Positions 42,928 to 53,510 of a stretch of 64,000 nt of DNA are shown here, one piece after another. Origin of the DNA: Pyrinomonadaceae bacterium (GTDB lineage Bacteria > Acidobacteriota > Blastocatellia > Pyrinomonadales > Pyrinomonadaceae). Positions within the stretch are counted from its first letter, which is position 1. Every line of letters begins with the position of its first letter. Made by a program: the position numbers and the translations under genes. The stretch covers positions 248,001 through 312,000 of the forward strand of contig DASUNM010000027.1 in the NCBI GenBank assembly GCA_036277115.1, read 5' to 3'. The notes beneath the pieces are model-generated. The model had not been told where the DNA came from, made no database searches, and was given only the letters and a program-made list of their open reading frames with translations.

Positions 42928-44088
42928 ATGATTTATCTCGACAACAACGCCACCACGCAGGTGGCGCCGGAAGTGTTCGCGGCGATGCAACCCTTCCTGA
43001 CTTCGCACTACGGCAATCCGTCTTCGGGGCACGCGCTCGGGCGCGAGTCGCGCGCGGCGGTGGAACAGGCGCGGAAGCAAGTTGCGGCTTTAATTGGCGC
43101 TCGCAACCCTAACGAGATTGCCTTCACCTCCTGCGGCTCTGAATCGAACAACTGGGCGATCGGAGGATTTCTCGAGCAGAATCCGACCCGTCGTCACATC
43201 ATTACGACGCGCGTTGAGCATGAAGCCGTACGTAAGCTTTGCGAGCATCTCACCGGAATTGGTAGCGAAGTTAGCTGGCTGGAAGTCGACGAACAGGGCT
43301 CGCTGAATCCTGAAGATCTGCGAAAAGCTTTGCGACGCGATACGGGCATCGTTTCGATCATGCTGGCGAACAACGAGACGGGCGTTCTGTTTCCGATTGA
43401 AGAGATCGGACGCATCGTTCGCGAGCATTCTGACGCGGTATTCCACGTTGACGGCGTCCAGGCTGTCGGCAAGATTCCAATTACACTTCGCGATTGGGAA
43501 GTGGACCTGTTTTCAATTGCAGGTCACAAGTTTTATGCGCCAAAAGGCATCGGCGCACTCTACATTCGCGAAGGCTTAAAGCTGCCGCCCTTCATCATTG
43601 GTGGCGGACAGGAAGCGGGAAGGCGTTCTGGTACAGAAGCGGTGCCGAACATTGTCGCGCTCGGCCGCGCCAGCAGGTTGGCCCAGGAATTTACGGGTCA
43701 CGAACAAATCAGGGCGCTGCGGGATCGGTTGGAAAGCACGATACTCAACACGATTCCGGGCACGACCGTAAACGGCGCTACTGCACCGGACAAAAAATTG
43801 CCCAACACGACCAATATTTCGTTCGAAGGCGTTCTCGGCCCGGACGTCGTTTCAATGCTGGACGCCGCGGGCATCTGTGTTTCAACCGGTTCAGCTTGTC
43901 ATTCAGACTCCACTGACGCGTCTGCCGTGCTTAGCGCGATGAGGATTCCGACATTGCGAGCTCTTGGATCAATTCGCTTTTCGCTGGGGCGCTACACTAC
44001 TGACGGCGACATCGATCAAACCCTCGAATTCCTCCCCGAAATCATTGAACATCTGCGAAATGAAACTCGATCCGCCCCAGCCAGTTAA
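42928..44088 (+). CDS. nifS: Cysteine desulfurase, NifS/IscS class
   Basis: 386 residues. It removes sulfur from Cys using PLP to feed Fe-S cluster assembly or thiolation. The start MIYLDNNATTQVAPEVFAAM is the family start. The PLP Lys is in SIAGHKFYAPKG (about residue 203), with His in EHEAV and Asp-Gly in VDGVQAVG upstream. The catalytic loop STGSACHSDST (about 325-330) places the active Cys near the end, as in group I enzymes. The protein is nearer NifS/IscS than SufS. No IscU is adjacent, though an A-type carrier and Mrp lie within 4 kb on the other strand. Confidence 0.93.
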   Translation: MIYLDNNATTQVAPEVFAAMQPFLTSHYGNPSSGHALGRESRAAVEQARKQVAALIGARNPNEIAFTSCGSESNNWAIGGFLEQNPTRRHIITTRVEHEAVRKLCEHLTGIGSEVSWLEVDEQGSLNPEDLRKALRRDTGIVSIMLANNETGVLFPIEEIGRIVREHSDAVFHVDGVQAVGKIPITLRDWEVDLFSIAGHKFYAPKGIGALYIREGLKLPPFIIGGGQEAGRRSGTEAVPNIVALGRASRLAQEFTGHEQIRALRDRLESTILNTIPGTTVNGATAPDKKLPNTTNISFEGVLGPDVVSMLDAAGICVSTGSACHSDSTDASAVLSAMRIPTLRALGSIRFSLGRYTTDGDIDQTLEFLPEIIEHLRNETRSAPAS

Positions 44089-44182
44089 GCCCGGCAAATT
44101 CAGTCCCAAAACCGGATAGATTTAGACGAAATTTCGCGGCAAAATGCTCGCCTGAAAACGAACTCCAGCGCGGGAAAAAGCG

Positions 44183-44188
44183 TATAAT
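44183..44188 (+). promoter_or_regulatory. Possible -10 element upstream of the SpoIIE phosphatase gene
   Basis: A perfect TATAAT lies 55 bp before the start codon at 44244. No good -35 hexamer is present at 16-18 bp, so the call rests on the -10 alone. Confidence 0.3.
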
Positions 44189-44243
44189 TACCTGACTCTT
44201 TTTCTCGTCAAAACCGCTACGAACAACGACAAGGGTAACGACC

Positions 44244-45239
44244 ATGAGCGCCGCCATTCAAGCCACCAATCCCGACCTTCGAACCGAACTTCTGGACTGG
44301 CGTATGCGCCTGGAAGAGACCGCCAAAACCGCAAATGGAGATTTTCAATTGAATGGACTGCTACGCGAAGTTCAGTCGGCGATTGAAAATCTGAACCGCA
44401 CTGAATCTTACGGCGTCTGCCGGGTCTGTCACGATTTGATCGGACAGGCCGCGATGACGGCGGACCCATTGGCGCGATTCTGTCTGAGCTGTCTGACGCC
44501 GCACCAATTGGAAGAGCTCGAACGGGACCTCGATCGCGCGTGGCTGATTCAGGGCGAATCCCTGCCAAAGCAGAACCTGAAGTTCAACGGCTGGGAAGTC
44601 GCCCATTATTATCAACCGGCAGGGCTCGTCGGCGGCGACTACTGTGATCTGATCGTAACTGACGCGGGCGAACTCTATTTCATGATCGGCGACGTGTCCG
44701 GCAAAGGAATCGCCGCGTCGTTTTTGATGAGCCGTCTGCACGCAATCTTTCGCAGCTTAATCAACACGGGTCTGTCGGTGACCGCACTGGTCGAGCGCGC
44801 CAATGGAGTATTCGCCGACACAACCATGCGGCCCTACTATGCGACGTTGGTTTGCGGCAAAGCATCCGCGGACGGCACGATCGAGATTTGTAACGCCGGC
44901 CACTGCGCTCCGCTGCATCTTCACGACGGTAGGGTCACGCCGATTCCGGCGACCGGATTGCCGCTCGGCATGTTCTGCAACCAAACGTATTCCGCCACCA
45001 CGATTGATGCGGTGAAGGGCGACCGGTTAGTGCTCTACACCGATGGACTCTCTGAAACTCGAAATCATGATGAGGAGGAGTACGGCAAGGACCGGTTGCA
45101 AATGATGCTCAACGAGTTTCACGAACATCCGACAGACTCGCTCCTGACGCGGGTGGTTGATGATGCGCGAAAATTCGCGGAAGGGCTGCCCATCACAGAC
45201 GATCTGACTTTGATGGCTATTGAACTGACCGGCCATTGA
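44244..45239 (+). CDS. SpoIIE/PP2C-type phosphatase with N-terminal zinc finger
   Basis: 331 residues. Residues about 1-50 are helical; CRVCHDLIG...CLSCL (about 58-83) is a four-Cys DksA-like zinc finger. The phosphatase domain (about 110-330) has YYQPAGLVGGDYCDLI, IGDVSGKGIAASFLMSRLHAIFR, CNAGHCAPLHLHDG, LYTDGLSETRN and ITDDLTLMAIEL, which carry the metal-binding Asp residues. It is the RsbU/SpoIIE class that dephosphorylates anti-anti-sigma or similar switch proteins. No STAS or anti-sigma partner is beside it. The following CBS protein may share its transcript (129 bp gap). Confidence 0.9.
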   Translation: MSAAIQATNPDLRTELLDWRMRLEETAKTANGDFQLNGLLREVQSAIENLNRTESYGVCRVCHDLIGQAAMTADPLARFCLSCLTPHQLEELERDLDRAWLIQGESLPKQNLKFNGWEVAHYYQPAGLVGGDYCDLIVTDAGELYFMIGDVSGKGIAASFLMSRLHAIFRSLINTGLSVTALVERANGVFADTTMRPYYATLVCGKASADGTIEICNAGHCAPLHLHDGRVTPIPATGLPLGMFCNQTYSATTIDAVKGDRLVLYTDGLSETRNHDEEEYGKDRLQMMLNEFHEHPTDSLLTRVVDDARKFAEGLPITDDLTLMAIELTGH

Positions 45240-45367
45240 TGGCGGTCTGGGCCCAATCTTCCCTGCTCTCGTTCTGCCGCAGATCACATTCAGCCATCCT
45301 TTTCCTGTGATAAGATGACCGGCTTTTCCCGCCCATCAGCGGAAGTGAGTTAGAATTAAAACTTCGG

Positions 45368-45886
45368 ATGCTGGAAGATCAAAAAACAGAAGAACACGAT
45401 CTGCGTAAAGGCGGGTCGCGGGACCGTCAACTTCCCAAGGCGCGCGACCAGCGAGTGAGCGTGCTGCAAACGTCCGACTACGTCGCGGTCTCTCCCTTCA
45501 CTCCCCTGTCTCAGGCGATCGAAGCCATGAAAAGCGACGAAGGCGGTTGCGTAGTTGTTTCCGACGATGGGCGCGTAGCCGGAATCTTTACTGAGCGCGA
45601 CTTGCTGACAAAAGTCATCGGCCAACAAGTTGATTTGAATTCACCGATTTCGCAGTGGATGCATCCCAAGGTCGAGATCCTTTCGCCGGATGCAACGGTG
45701 GGCGAGGCGGTGAAGATGATGAACGAAAAGGGCTTTCGGAACATCCCACTGGTCAAGAAAGGCGAGTTGATTGGATTAATCTCCGTGTTCGACATTATCA
45801 CCTACCTGGCAGAGTGTTATCCGAAGGCGACCATGAATCTGCCGCCGCTGCCGGCGCAGGTGATGGACACGGTGGAGGGAGGCTAG
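45368..45886 (+). CDS. CBS-pair protein upstream of korAB
   Basis: 172 residues. A charged N-terminus (about 1-40) is followed by two CBS motifs: about 42-100 (VAVSPFTPLSQAIEAM...GRVAGIFTERDLLTKVI) and about 108-165 (VEILSPDATVGEAVKMMNEKGFRNIPLVKKGELIGLISVFDI). CBS pairs bind adenine nucleotides and regulate enzymes or transporters. It lies 99 bp ahead of korA, with a heptad hairpin between, and a second CBS protein follows korB. Regulation of the oxidoreductase by energy charge is a reasonable inference. Confidence 0.9.
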   Translation: MLEDQKTEEHDLRKGGSRDRQLPKARDQRVSVLQTSDYVAVSPFTPLSQAIEAMKSDEGGCVVVSDDGRVAGIFTERDLLTKVIGQQVDLNSPISQWMHPKVEILSPDATVGEAVKMMNEKGFRNIPLVKKGELIGLISVFDIITYLAECYPKATMNLPPLPAQVMDTVEGG

Positions 45887-45889
45887 GGC

Positions 45890-45963
45890 ATTTCAGATCT
45901 CAGATTTGAGATTTTCTTTTTTAGCCAACGGCGTGCGGGAAGCAATCTCAAATCTGAAATCTA
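45890..45963. repeat. Heptad repeats in inverted arms (ATTTCAG / AATCTGA type)
   Basis: ATTTCAG, ATCTCAG, ATTTGAG and ATTTTCT at the left face AATCTCA, AATCTGA and AATCTAA at the right, with about 25 bp between. It lies between the CBS gene and korA. Confidence 0.85.
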
Positions 45964-45985
45964 ACATCGCATACACGGAGCATTC

Positions 45986-47848
<1,863 letters not shown>

Positions 47849-47875
47849 GCTGGCGCGGCAGCCAGGAAGTTTGAG

Positions 47876-48183
47876 ATGACAACAGCCGCTTCAAATATTG
47901 AGTCGCAGTCTTTCGTTGACACGTTTGAGGAAGGTCTTCGTTACTTCATGGGCGAAGGAGAGCTGAACAAAACCGTCACGCAACTCGGCTCGGACCTCGA
48001 GCGAAACGGCATTGAGTACATGGTAATCGGCGCTGTAGCGTTGACGGCGCATGGTTACCCACGGTTTACCGCGGACGTTGATTTGGTTTTTGACAACGGA
48101 AGGATTGGAAGTCTTCCATCGCGAACTCGTGGGGCTGGGCTGCTGGATGCAGTTCAACGAGGCACTAGTTTTCAGGAGCAATC
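47876..48183 (+). pseudogene. Frameshifted, truncated nucleotidyltransferase-like gene
   Basis: The frame from 47876 encodes a helical start then NGIEYMVIGAVALTAHGYPR and FTADVDLVFDN. The GxxALxxHG and (T/A)DVDL pattern is that of AbiEii/MNT-type nucleotidyltransferase proteins. At the T-run 48087-48091 the true frame appears to shift: dropping one T restores VDLVLTTEGLEVFHRELVGLG. Past that the sequence loses similarity and runs to the korB start, so the C-terminal two thirds are missing. The remnant sits in a 336-bp gap inside the korAB operon. The function was probably a toxin-antitoxin or stand-alone nucleotidyltransferase, now lost. Confidence 0.72.
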
Positions 48184-49302
48184 ATGAGCACACAAGGTAA
48201 CGGTCCAAACGGCAACGGGCACGGCGTGAACGTCGATGCTTCGGTTTCGGCGGAAAGCGAAGGCGGCGTAGCGCTTTTTCAAATCGCGCCTCCGCCGGGT
48301 CAGATGACGAAGAAAGACTTCGTCTCAAATCAGGAAGTGCGCTGGTGTCCCGGCTGTGGTGACTACGCCATCCTCAACAACGTGCAAAAAGTTATGCCTG
48401 AACTCGGCATTCCACGCGAGAAGGTGGTTTTTGTTTCAGGCATCGGCTGTTCGTCGCGATTTCCCTACTACATGAATACGTACGGGTTTCACAGCATTCA
48501 CGGACGCGCGCCCGCAATTGCCACCGGAATCAAAGCCGCGAATCCCGAACTGAGCGTGTGGGTGATAACCGGTGACGGCGATGCGCTTTCGATTGGCGGC
48601 AATCACTTCATGCACGTGCTGCGGCGCAACCTGGACATCAATTACATTCTTTTCAACAACCGGATTTACGGTCTCACCAAAGGCCAATACAGTCCGACGT
48701 CCGTCTTTGGCCAGCGCACAAAATCTACGCCGATGGGCGTTATTGATTATCCGGTGAATCCCCTGTCGCTGGCGATTGCGAGTGAGGCCACCTTCGTGGC
48801 GCGCTCGATCGATATCGACGTGAAGCACCTGGGGTCGGTGGTCGAGGCGGGGGCAAAGCACAAAGGCGTTTCTTTCATCGAGGTCTATCAGAACTGCAAC
48901 ATCTTTAACGACGGCGCCTTCGATTACTTTGCTGAGCGCAGCGTGCGCCAGGACAAGGTGCTCTATCTCGAACACGGCAAACCGATGATTTTCGGCAAAG
49001 ATCGAAATCAGGGGATTCGGATGAATGGCGCGCATCCCGAAGTAGTCACGATCGGCGAGAACGGAATCACCGAAGCCGACATCCTGGTGCATGACATAAA
49101 CCTTGAGGATCCTTCCGTCGCTTTCATGCTCGCGCGCATGGAGCAACCCGATTTTCCGCAGCCGGTTGGCATCTTCCGTGCGGTCGCCCGACCCAGTTAC
49201 GATCAGATGATGACCGAACAAATTGATTCGGCCATCGCGAAGTCCGGCCCGGGCACTCTCGACAAACTGATCTATAGCGGCGACATGTGGACGGTCGAAT
49301 AA
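48184..49302 (+). CDS. korB: 2-oxoacid:ferredoxin oxidoreductase beta subunit
   Basis: 372 residues; the ATG at 48184 follows CAGGAGCAATC. The first 40 residues are a Gly/Asn-rich lead. The TPP-binding domain has EVRWCPGCGDYAILNNVQKV, FVSGIGCSSRFPYYMNTYG, the ThDP motif VITGDGDALSIGGNHFMHVLRRN...NN and IYGLTKGQYSPTS. Cys in CPGC, GCSS and NCNIFND bind the [4Fe-4S] cluster. Together with KorA it makes the heterodimeric 2-oxoglutarate:ferredoxin oxidoreductase. A heptad repeat and a zinc-ribbon CBS protein follow closely (34 bp). Confidence 0.94.
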   Translation: MSTQGNGPNGNGHGVNVDASVSAESEGGVALFQIAPPPGQMTKKDFVSNQEVRWCPGCGDYAILNNVQKVMPELGIPREKVVFVSGIGCSSRFPYYMNTYGFHSIHGRAPAIATGIKAANPELSVWVITGDGDALSIGGNHFMHVLRRNLDINYILFNNRIYGLTKGQYSPTSVFGQRTKSTPMGVIDYPVNPLSLAIASEATFVARSIDIDVKHLGSVVEAGAKHKGVSFIEVYQNCNIFNDGAFDYFAERSVRQDKVLYLEHGKPMIFGKDRNQGIRMNGAHPEVVTIGENGITEADILVHDINLEDPSVAFMLARMEQPDFPQPVGIFRAVARPSYDQMMTEQIDSAIAKSGPGTLDKLIYSGDMWTVE

Positions 49303-49303
49303 A

Positions 49304-49329
49304 AATTCGAATTTCGAATTTCGAAATCT
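49304..49329. repeat. Heptad repeat (AATTCGA / ATTTCGA units)
   Basis: Three to four 7-bp units of ATTTCGA form the gap between korB and the next gene and are partly self-complementary (TTCGAATTTCGAA). Confidence 0.75.
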
Positions 49330-49336
49330 AAGTCAT

Positions 49337-49846
49337 ATGCTCTGTCCATCTTGCGGTTACGACAATATCGAAGGCACTGATCGTTGCGTAGAGTGCGTGA
49401 CGTCACTGCGTCAGTTCGACGTGCCGCGGGCGGATCGCGCTGAAGGTCTCGCGCGCTCGGTGATGGAAGACGATCTCAACCAGATCGAACAGGAGTTCGT
49501 CGGCGTAGCCTCAGACACGCCGGCCGTCGAAGCGATCGACAAAATGAGAACTGCTCACGTCGGCTGCGCGCTGGTGATTGACGATGGACGGTTGCTGGGA
49601 ATCTTCACTGAGCGTGACGTTCTTAACAAATTAACGGGTAAGAAAGCGCTCGCCCCGACCACACCCGTCAAAGAATTGATGAGCCCCGATCCCGAGACGC
49701 TTCGCGAGACCGACTCAGTCGCGACCGCGCTGAGCAAAATGTCGGTCGGCCGCTATCGCCATATTCCCGTGCGCAAGACCGACGGCACATTCGCCGTGAC
49801 TTCCATCAAGCACGTTCTAAAGTACATCGCCAAAGAAGACTGGTAA
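49337..49846 (+). CDS. Zinc-ribbon plus CBS-pair protein downstream of korB
   Basis: 169 residues. CPSCGYDNIEGTDRCVEC (residues 3-20) is a zinc ribbon. Two CBS motifs follow: about 55-108 (VASDTPAVEAIDKMRTAHVGCALVIDDGRLLGIFTERDVLNKL) and about 115-168 (MSPDPETLRETDSVATALSKMSVGRYRHIPVRK). It is close to the CBS protein at 45368-45886 and may be a second regulator of the same oxidoreductase; the ribbon could add a binding partner. The gene starts 34 bp past korB. A nucleotide-sensing role is inferred from the domain. Confidence 0.9.
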   Translation: MLCPSCGYDNIEGTDRCVECVTSLRQFDVPRADRAEGLARSVMEDDLNQIEQEFVGVASDTPAVEAIDKMRTAHVGCALVIDDGRLLGIFTERDVLNKLTGKKALAPTTPVKELMSPDPETLRETDSVATALSKMSVGRYRHIPVRKTDGTFAVTSIKHVLKYIAKEDW

Positions 49847-49894
49847 TGCGAACTTAAAAACTACGCGCATTTCTTCAGGAGGTACCACCCCCAA

Positions 49895-52306
49895 TTGCCA
49901 ACCCTGCACCGAGGCCTGAAGCTTTCAGCCCTGGTCTTCGTTTTTCTTTGTTCAGGCACTTCGTTCGCGCAACCCGGCAGCACCGACCCCGCCAAACAGC
50001 TCTATGAACAGGTGAAGGCGTTCAACCTGGATGGGGGCGCGGTTGCCGCAAAGTCTCTGACGTTTCAACGCGATCGCGCGAAGCTGGTCTTTGACGGTAC
50101 GTTCTACTTCACCGCTCCAGTAAATGGCCGCGTCACCGGCGCCGTGTTCATCGGCGAAGGCAAGTTAAGCGCAGAGGTCCCGCCCAGCGAATTCGAAAAA
50201 CATAATGTGAAGCGACTGCTCGGCGTCGACATAGTCGAATCGGATTTCAAGACTGCGGTCTTCCGATTCAGCGATGACACGGCCGAGCGTATCGGCAAGC
50301 CCTCATCCGAAGTCCCCGCTTCGGACCCTGAAGCGGCGAAGCTCGCGAAGGAACACGATGTCCGCATTCTCAAGCAAACGGGCGCCAACCTTCCGGCGCG
50401 CATTGCCCTGTCGATTCTGAATCAGGAGGACCCCGGCTTTTTCTTCGCCACGTTTGCTGGTGGGAAGCGTGGACAGTTCAGTCTGCTCATCGATCACCAA
50501 AGCCGTATTCCGGTTTCGACTTTTGGTATTAATGGCGGAGAGAAGGGCTTAATCTTCAGTTACAAATCGACCTATTACTACAACGAAGTATGGATGGCAT
50601 TCCACGCGGAAGCGGATTACCGGCGCGGAACTGCGATATACCCTGACGCCTTTGATCTGGTCGATGTCAGACACTACGACCTGAATGTCGATTTGCGCGA
50701 ACACAAGAAAGCACTCAAACTCTTCGCCACCGCAAAGGCAAAGATTCTGGCTCCAAAAGTGCGCGTCATATCGTTTGATATCGGCGAAGACCTGGGAGAG
50801 TTCGAAAATTGGCGTCTCAACAAACAGATGCGCTTGAAGGAAGCGCGCCTCGGCGGCAAAGAATTGGCGTTCGCCCAGGAAGATTGGGAAGGCAGCTTTA
50901 CTTTGTTCCTGCCGGCAGAAGTTTCCGGCGAAATCCAATTAGAGCTCACCCTCGAGGGCGACTTTATGTTCGACGCCACAGGGGTCGCCGATTGTCACTA
51001 CCCACGCACAAATGGCTCCTGGTTTCCGCGGCATGGCTATCTTGATCGCGCGACATTCGATTTGACGTTTCGCCACCCGAAAAAGCTGAGTGTGGCAAGC
51101 GCCGGTCTGAGAGTCTCGGAAGAACCCGAAGCGGAAGACAAAGACGTGGTGCGAACACGTTATCGGGTCGATCAACCCATCCCGGCCCTTACCTTTGCAC
51201 TTGCCCCCTTTAGGCGCCATGCACAGACACTGAAGTCCGAGCAGGGCGGCGTAGGCGATCCCATCTCGGTTGAGTTTTATTCGCTTCCCGATGATCAAAA
51301 AACCATTAAAGAGAACGTAATACTCGCCGAATTGGATAACACGTTGAGGTATTTCACCAAGCGGTTCGGTCCTTATCCATACGGGGCATTTCGCGCCGCA
51401 TATCATCCATTCGGTTATGGTCTCGGGTACCCTTCGCTGCTGATGATTCCTCCCAACGAACTTAATCGGAAGTACACCTACTACGCATTCATCGCACACG
51501 AAACCGCCCACCAATGGTGGGGCGATATAGTCTCGTGGCGATCGTACCGCGACCAATGGTTGAGCGAAGGGTTCGCAGAATACTCAGGGATTCTTTACAC
51601 CGGCACGCGCACTGATCCTACTGTCGGACACCAGCTCCTGGCTCAGTTGCGGAATTCTCTTCGACTGGCGCCGCTAACGGAAACCGGCTTGGGGAAGGGG
51701 CGCGTGGTGGATGTCGGACCGATCATCCTGGGTCATCGCCTGAATACGCGGAAGACACAAGGCACGTATCAGAATTTGATCTACAACAAAGGCGCGCTGG
51801 TGCTTCGCATGTTGCATTTTCTGCTGAGCGATCCGGCCTCAGGTGAAAGTGGCGCCTTCTTCGTCATGATGACGGACTTCGTAAAGCGTTTTCAAAACCG
51901 CGCCGCTTCAACCGACGATTTCCGGCGGGTAGCCAACGAACATTTTGCCAAATCGCCGATCGGTCGGGACTATGGCCTCAACAATCTTGATTGGTTTTTT
52001 GAGCAGTATGTTCATGGCACTGAATTCCCGTCGTACGAAATGGAGTATCAGATTCAGGATCAACCCGACGGCAAATCGCTCTTAAGCGGTACGCTAAAAC
52101 AGGAGAACGCGCCCGATGGTTGGTTCATGATTTTGCCGGTTTTGCTTTCGTTTGCCGGAAAACAGGAGGCGGAGGTGACGATTAACGCGCACGGCCCGGC
52201 GACAAAGTTTCAGATTACTCTGCCGGCGCGGCCAACCAAGGTTGAGTTGGATCCCAATCGCTGGGTGCTCGCCGATAACGTGTCGACTAAACGCGTGGGC
52301 AAGTGA
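49895..52306 (+). CDS. M1-family zinc aminopeptidase, exported
   Basis: 803 residues. The TTG at 49895 lies 12-13 bp after AGGAGGT (49876) and begins a signal peptide (LKLSALVFVFLCSGTSFAQ). The first half is an unrecognised beta region (about 30-260); the peptidase half has HETAHQWWGD (about residue 536-545), the M1 zinc motif, and a downstream SEGFAEYSGIL that gives the third ligand. It probably trims peptides in the periplasm. A GAMEN motif is not evident, so substrate preference may differ from aminopeptidase N. The gene follows the CBS protein by 48 bp. Confidence 0.85.
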   Translation: MPTLHRGLKLSALVFVFLCSGTSFAQPGSTDPAKQLYEQVKAFNLDGGAVAAKSLTFQRDRAKLVFDGTFYFTAPVNGRVTGAVFIGEGKLSAEVPPSEFEKHNVKRLLGVDIVESDFKTAVFRFSDDTAERIGKPSSEVPASDPEAAKLAKEHDVRILKQTGANLPARIALSILNQEDPGFFFATFAGGKRGQFSLLIDHQSRIPVSTFGINGGEKGLIFSYKSTYYYNEVWMAFHAEADYRRGTAIYPDAFDLVDVRHYDLNVDLREHKKALKLFATAKAKILAPKVRVISFDIGEDLGEFENWRLNKQMRLKEARLGGKELAFAQEDWEGSFTLFLPAEVSGEIQLELTLEGDFMFDATGVADCHYPRTNGSWFPRHGYLDRATFDLTFRHPKKLSVASAGLRVSEEPEAEDKDVVRTRYRVDQPIPALTFALAPFRRHAQTLKSEQGGVGDPISVEFYSLPDDQKTIKENVILAELDNTLRYFTKRFGPYPYGAFRAAYHPFGYGLGYPSLLMIPPNELNRKYTYYAFIAHETAHQWWGDIVSWRSYRDQWLSEGFAEYSGILYTGTRTDPTVGHQLLAQLRNSLRLAPLTETGLGKGRVVDVGPIILGHRLNTRKTQGTYQNLIYNKGALVLRMLHFLLSDPASGESGAFFVMMTDFVKRFQNRAASTDDFRRVANEHFAKSPIGRDYGLNNLDWFFEQYVHGTEFPSYEMEYQIQDQPDGKSLLSGTLKQENAPDGWFMILPVLLSFAGKQEAEVTINAHGPATKFQITLPARPTKVELDPNRWVLADNVSTKRVGK

Positions 52307-52390
52307 CAACGTGACTTTGGCATAGTTCGCCGGCGAAGCAATTGTTTTGTTCGAGTTGAATCTGCCCTGTCTCGACCTGTTCTCTTCAGT

Positions 52391-52396
52391 TATAAT
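52391..52396 (+). promoter_or_regulatory. Possible -10 element before the exported 347-residue gene
   Basis: A perfect TATAAT lies 40 bp before the start codon at 52436. No consensus -35 is placed correctly upstream. Confidence 0.3.
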
Positions 52397-52435
52397 GTGC
52401 GGCCATTTTGAAGAATTGATTAGGTTGGAGCTCTC

Positions 52436-53479
52436 ATGACTCAGTTTTCACGGATTTCGAAACCACTGTTCCTGCTGTTCACATTTATTGCTGTCTTTTC
52501 TTCCGTTGCGCTCGCGCAAGAAGCTAAGAAGCCCAAGACCAAGAAGCCGCTGCCAACCGGCACGCCGGTTTTGTGGCGCGACCCCGGGGACATCTCCAAA
52601 CGCGACCTGCGGTGGGGGCCAGGGGCTGCCGACCTTGTGCCGGTAGCACCGTTCACCTTCGTCGAAGAAGACCCGACCGGCGCCTCACCAAAGTTCAGTG
52701 TGAAGGATGCGCGCGGCGTAAATTGGAACGTGAAGTTCGGCGTCGAAGCACAATCCGAAACGGTCGCGACGCGGATGGTGTGGGCAATGGGCTACTTCGC
52801 GGAAGAGGCTTACTACCTGGAGCGCGCCGAGATACAGAACTTGCCGCGGCTTTCGCGTGGTGATGAATTCATTAACGGCATCGTCGTCCGGGGCGCGCGC
52901 TTCGAACCGCGACGTAAGGGCGTAAGGCGTGGCGCGATTTGGGATTGGTTGAAGAACCCATTCGTGGGGACTCGCGAGTTGGACGGGTTAAAGGTTTTGA
53001 TGGTGCTGCTCGCGAACTACGACACGAGGTTGGACAACAATCGCGTCCTTTACGATAAGCATGCCACCACCGGCGAAATGGAAGCGCGTTACGTCGTCAC
53101 CGACATCGGCGCCACGCTCGGCAAAGTAGGCGGCCTCGGCGGCAAGCGCATCAAGAATTCGCTGCCGGAGTTTCAAACGAGTAAATTCATCGTCGGCGTA
53201 GACAAGGGCGTCGTCGAGTTCGATTACAACACCACGCCAAAAGGCGCCGGTAAGTTCGCTTCCCTTTTCAAACCGAGCTACGGCAAGAGCCAGGCGAACA
53301 AGGAAAAGGCGATGCGCCACATTCCGGTTGAAAACGCGCGCTGGATTGGTCGGATGCTGGCGGAACTTTCTGACGATCAGATTGACGACGCTTTTCGCGC
53401 CGCAGGCTATGACGACGCAACTCGCAAGGGTTTCGTGAAGGCGTTGCGCGAGCGAATCAAGGCGTTGGCGGCGCTGTAA
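52436..53479 (+). CDS. Exported protein of unknown function
   Basis: 347 residues; the ATG at 52436 follows GGTTGGAGCTCTC. A signal peptide covers about 1-28 (PLFLLFTFIAVFSSVALAQ), then a Lys/Pro-rich stretch (EAKKPKTKKPLPTGTPVL). The mature part is rich in short charged blocks (DLRWGPGAADLVPVAPF, NWNVKFGVEAQSETVATRMVWAMGYFAEEAYYL, ANYDTRLDNNRVLYDK). The last 40 residues look helical (LSDDQIDDAFRAAGYDDATRKGFVKALRERI). I do not recognise a family. It precedes a phosphatase gene by 31 bp and may be cotranscribed with it. Confidence 0.55.
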   Translation: MTQFSRISKPLFLLFTFIAVFSSVALAQEAKKPKTKKPLPTGTPVLWRDPGDISKRDLRWGPGAADLVPVAPFTFVEEDPTGASPKFSVKDARGVNWNVKFGVEAQSETVATRMVWAMGYFAEEAYYLERAEIQNLPRLSRGDEFINGIVVRGARFEPRRKGVRRGAIWDWLKNPFVGTRELDGLKVLMVLLANYDTRLDNNRVLYDKHATTGEMEARYVVTDIGATLGKVGGLGGKRIKNSLPEFQTSKFIVGVDKGVVEFDYNTTPKGAGKFASLFKPSYGKSQANKEKAMRHIPVENARWIGRMLAELSDDQIDDAFRAAGYDDATRKGFVKALRERIKALAAL

Positions 53480-53510
53480 TTCTGAACTTCTTTAACTCTG
53501 TGGTAAGTAT

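Noticed and set aside
48436..49221. Minus-strand open frame of 261 codons inside korB
   Set aside because: It is antisense to the TPP-binding motifs of korB, with no domain of its own.
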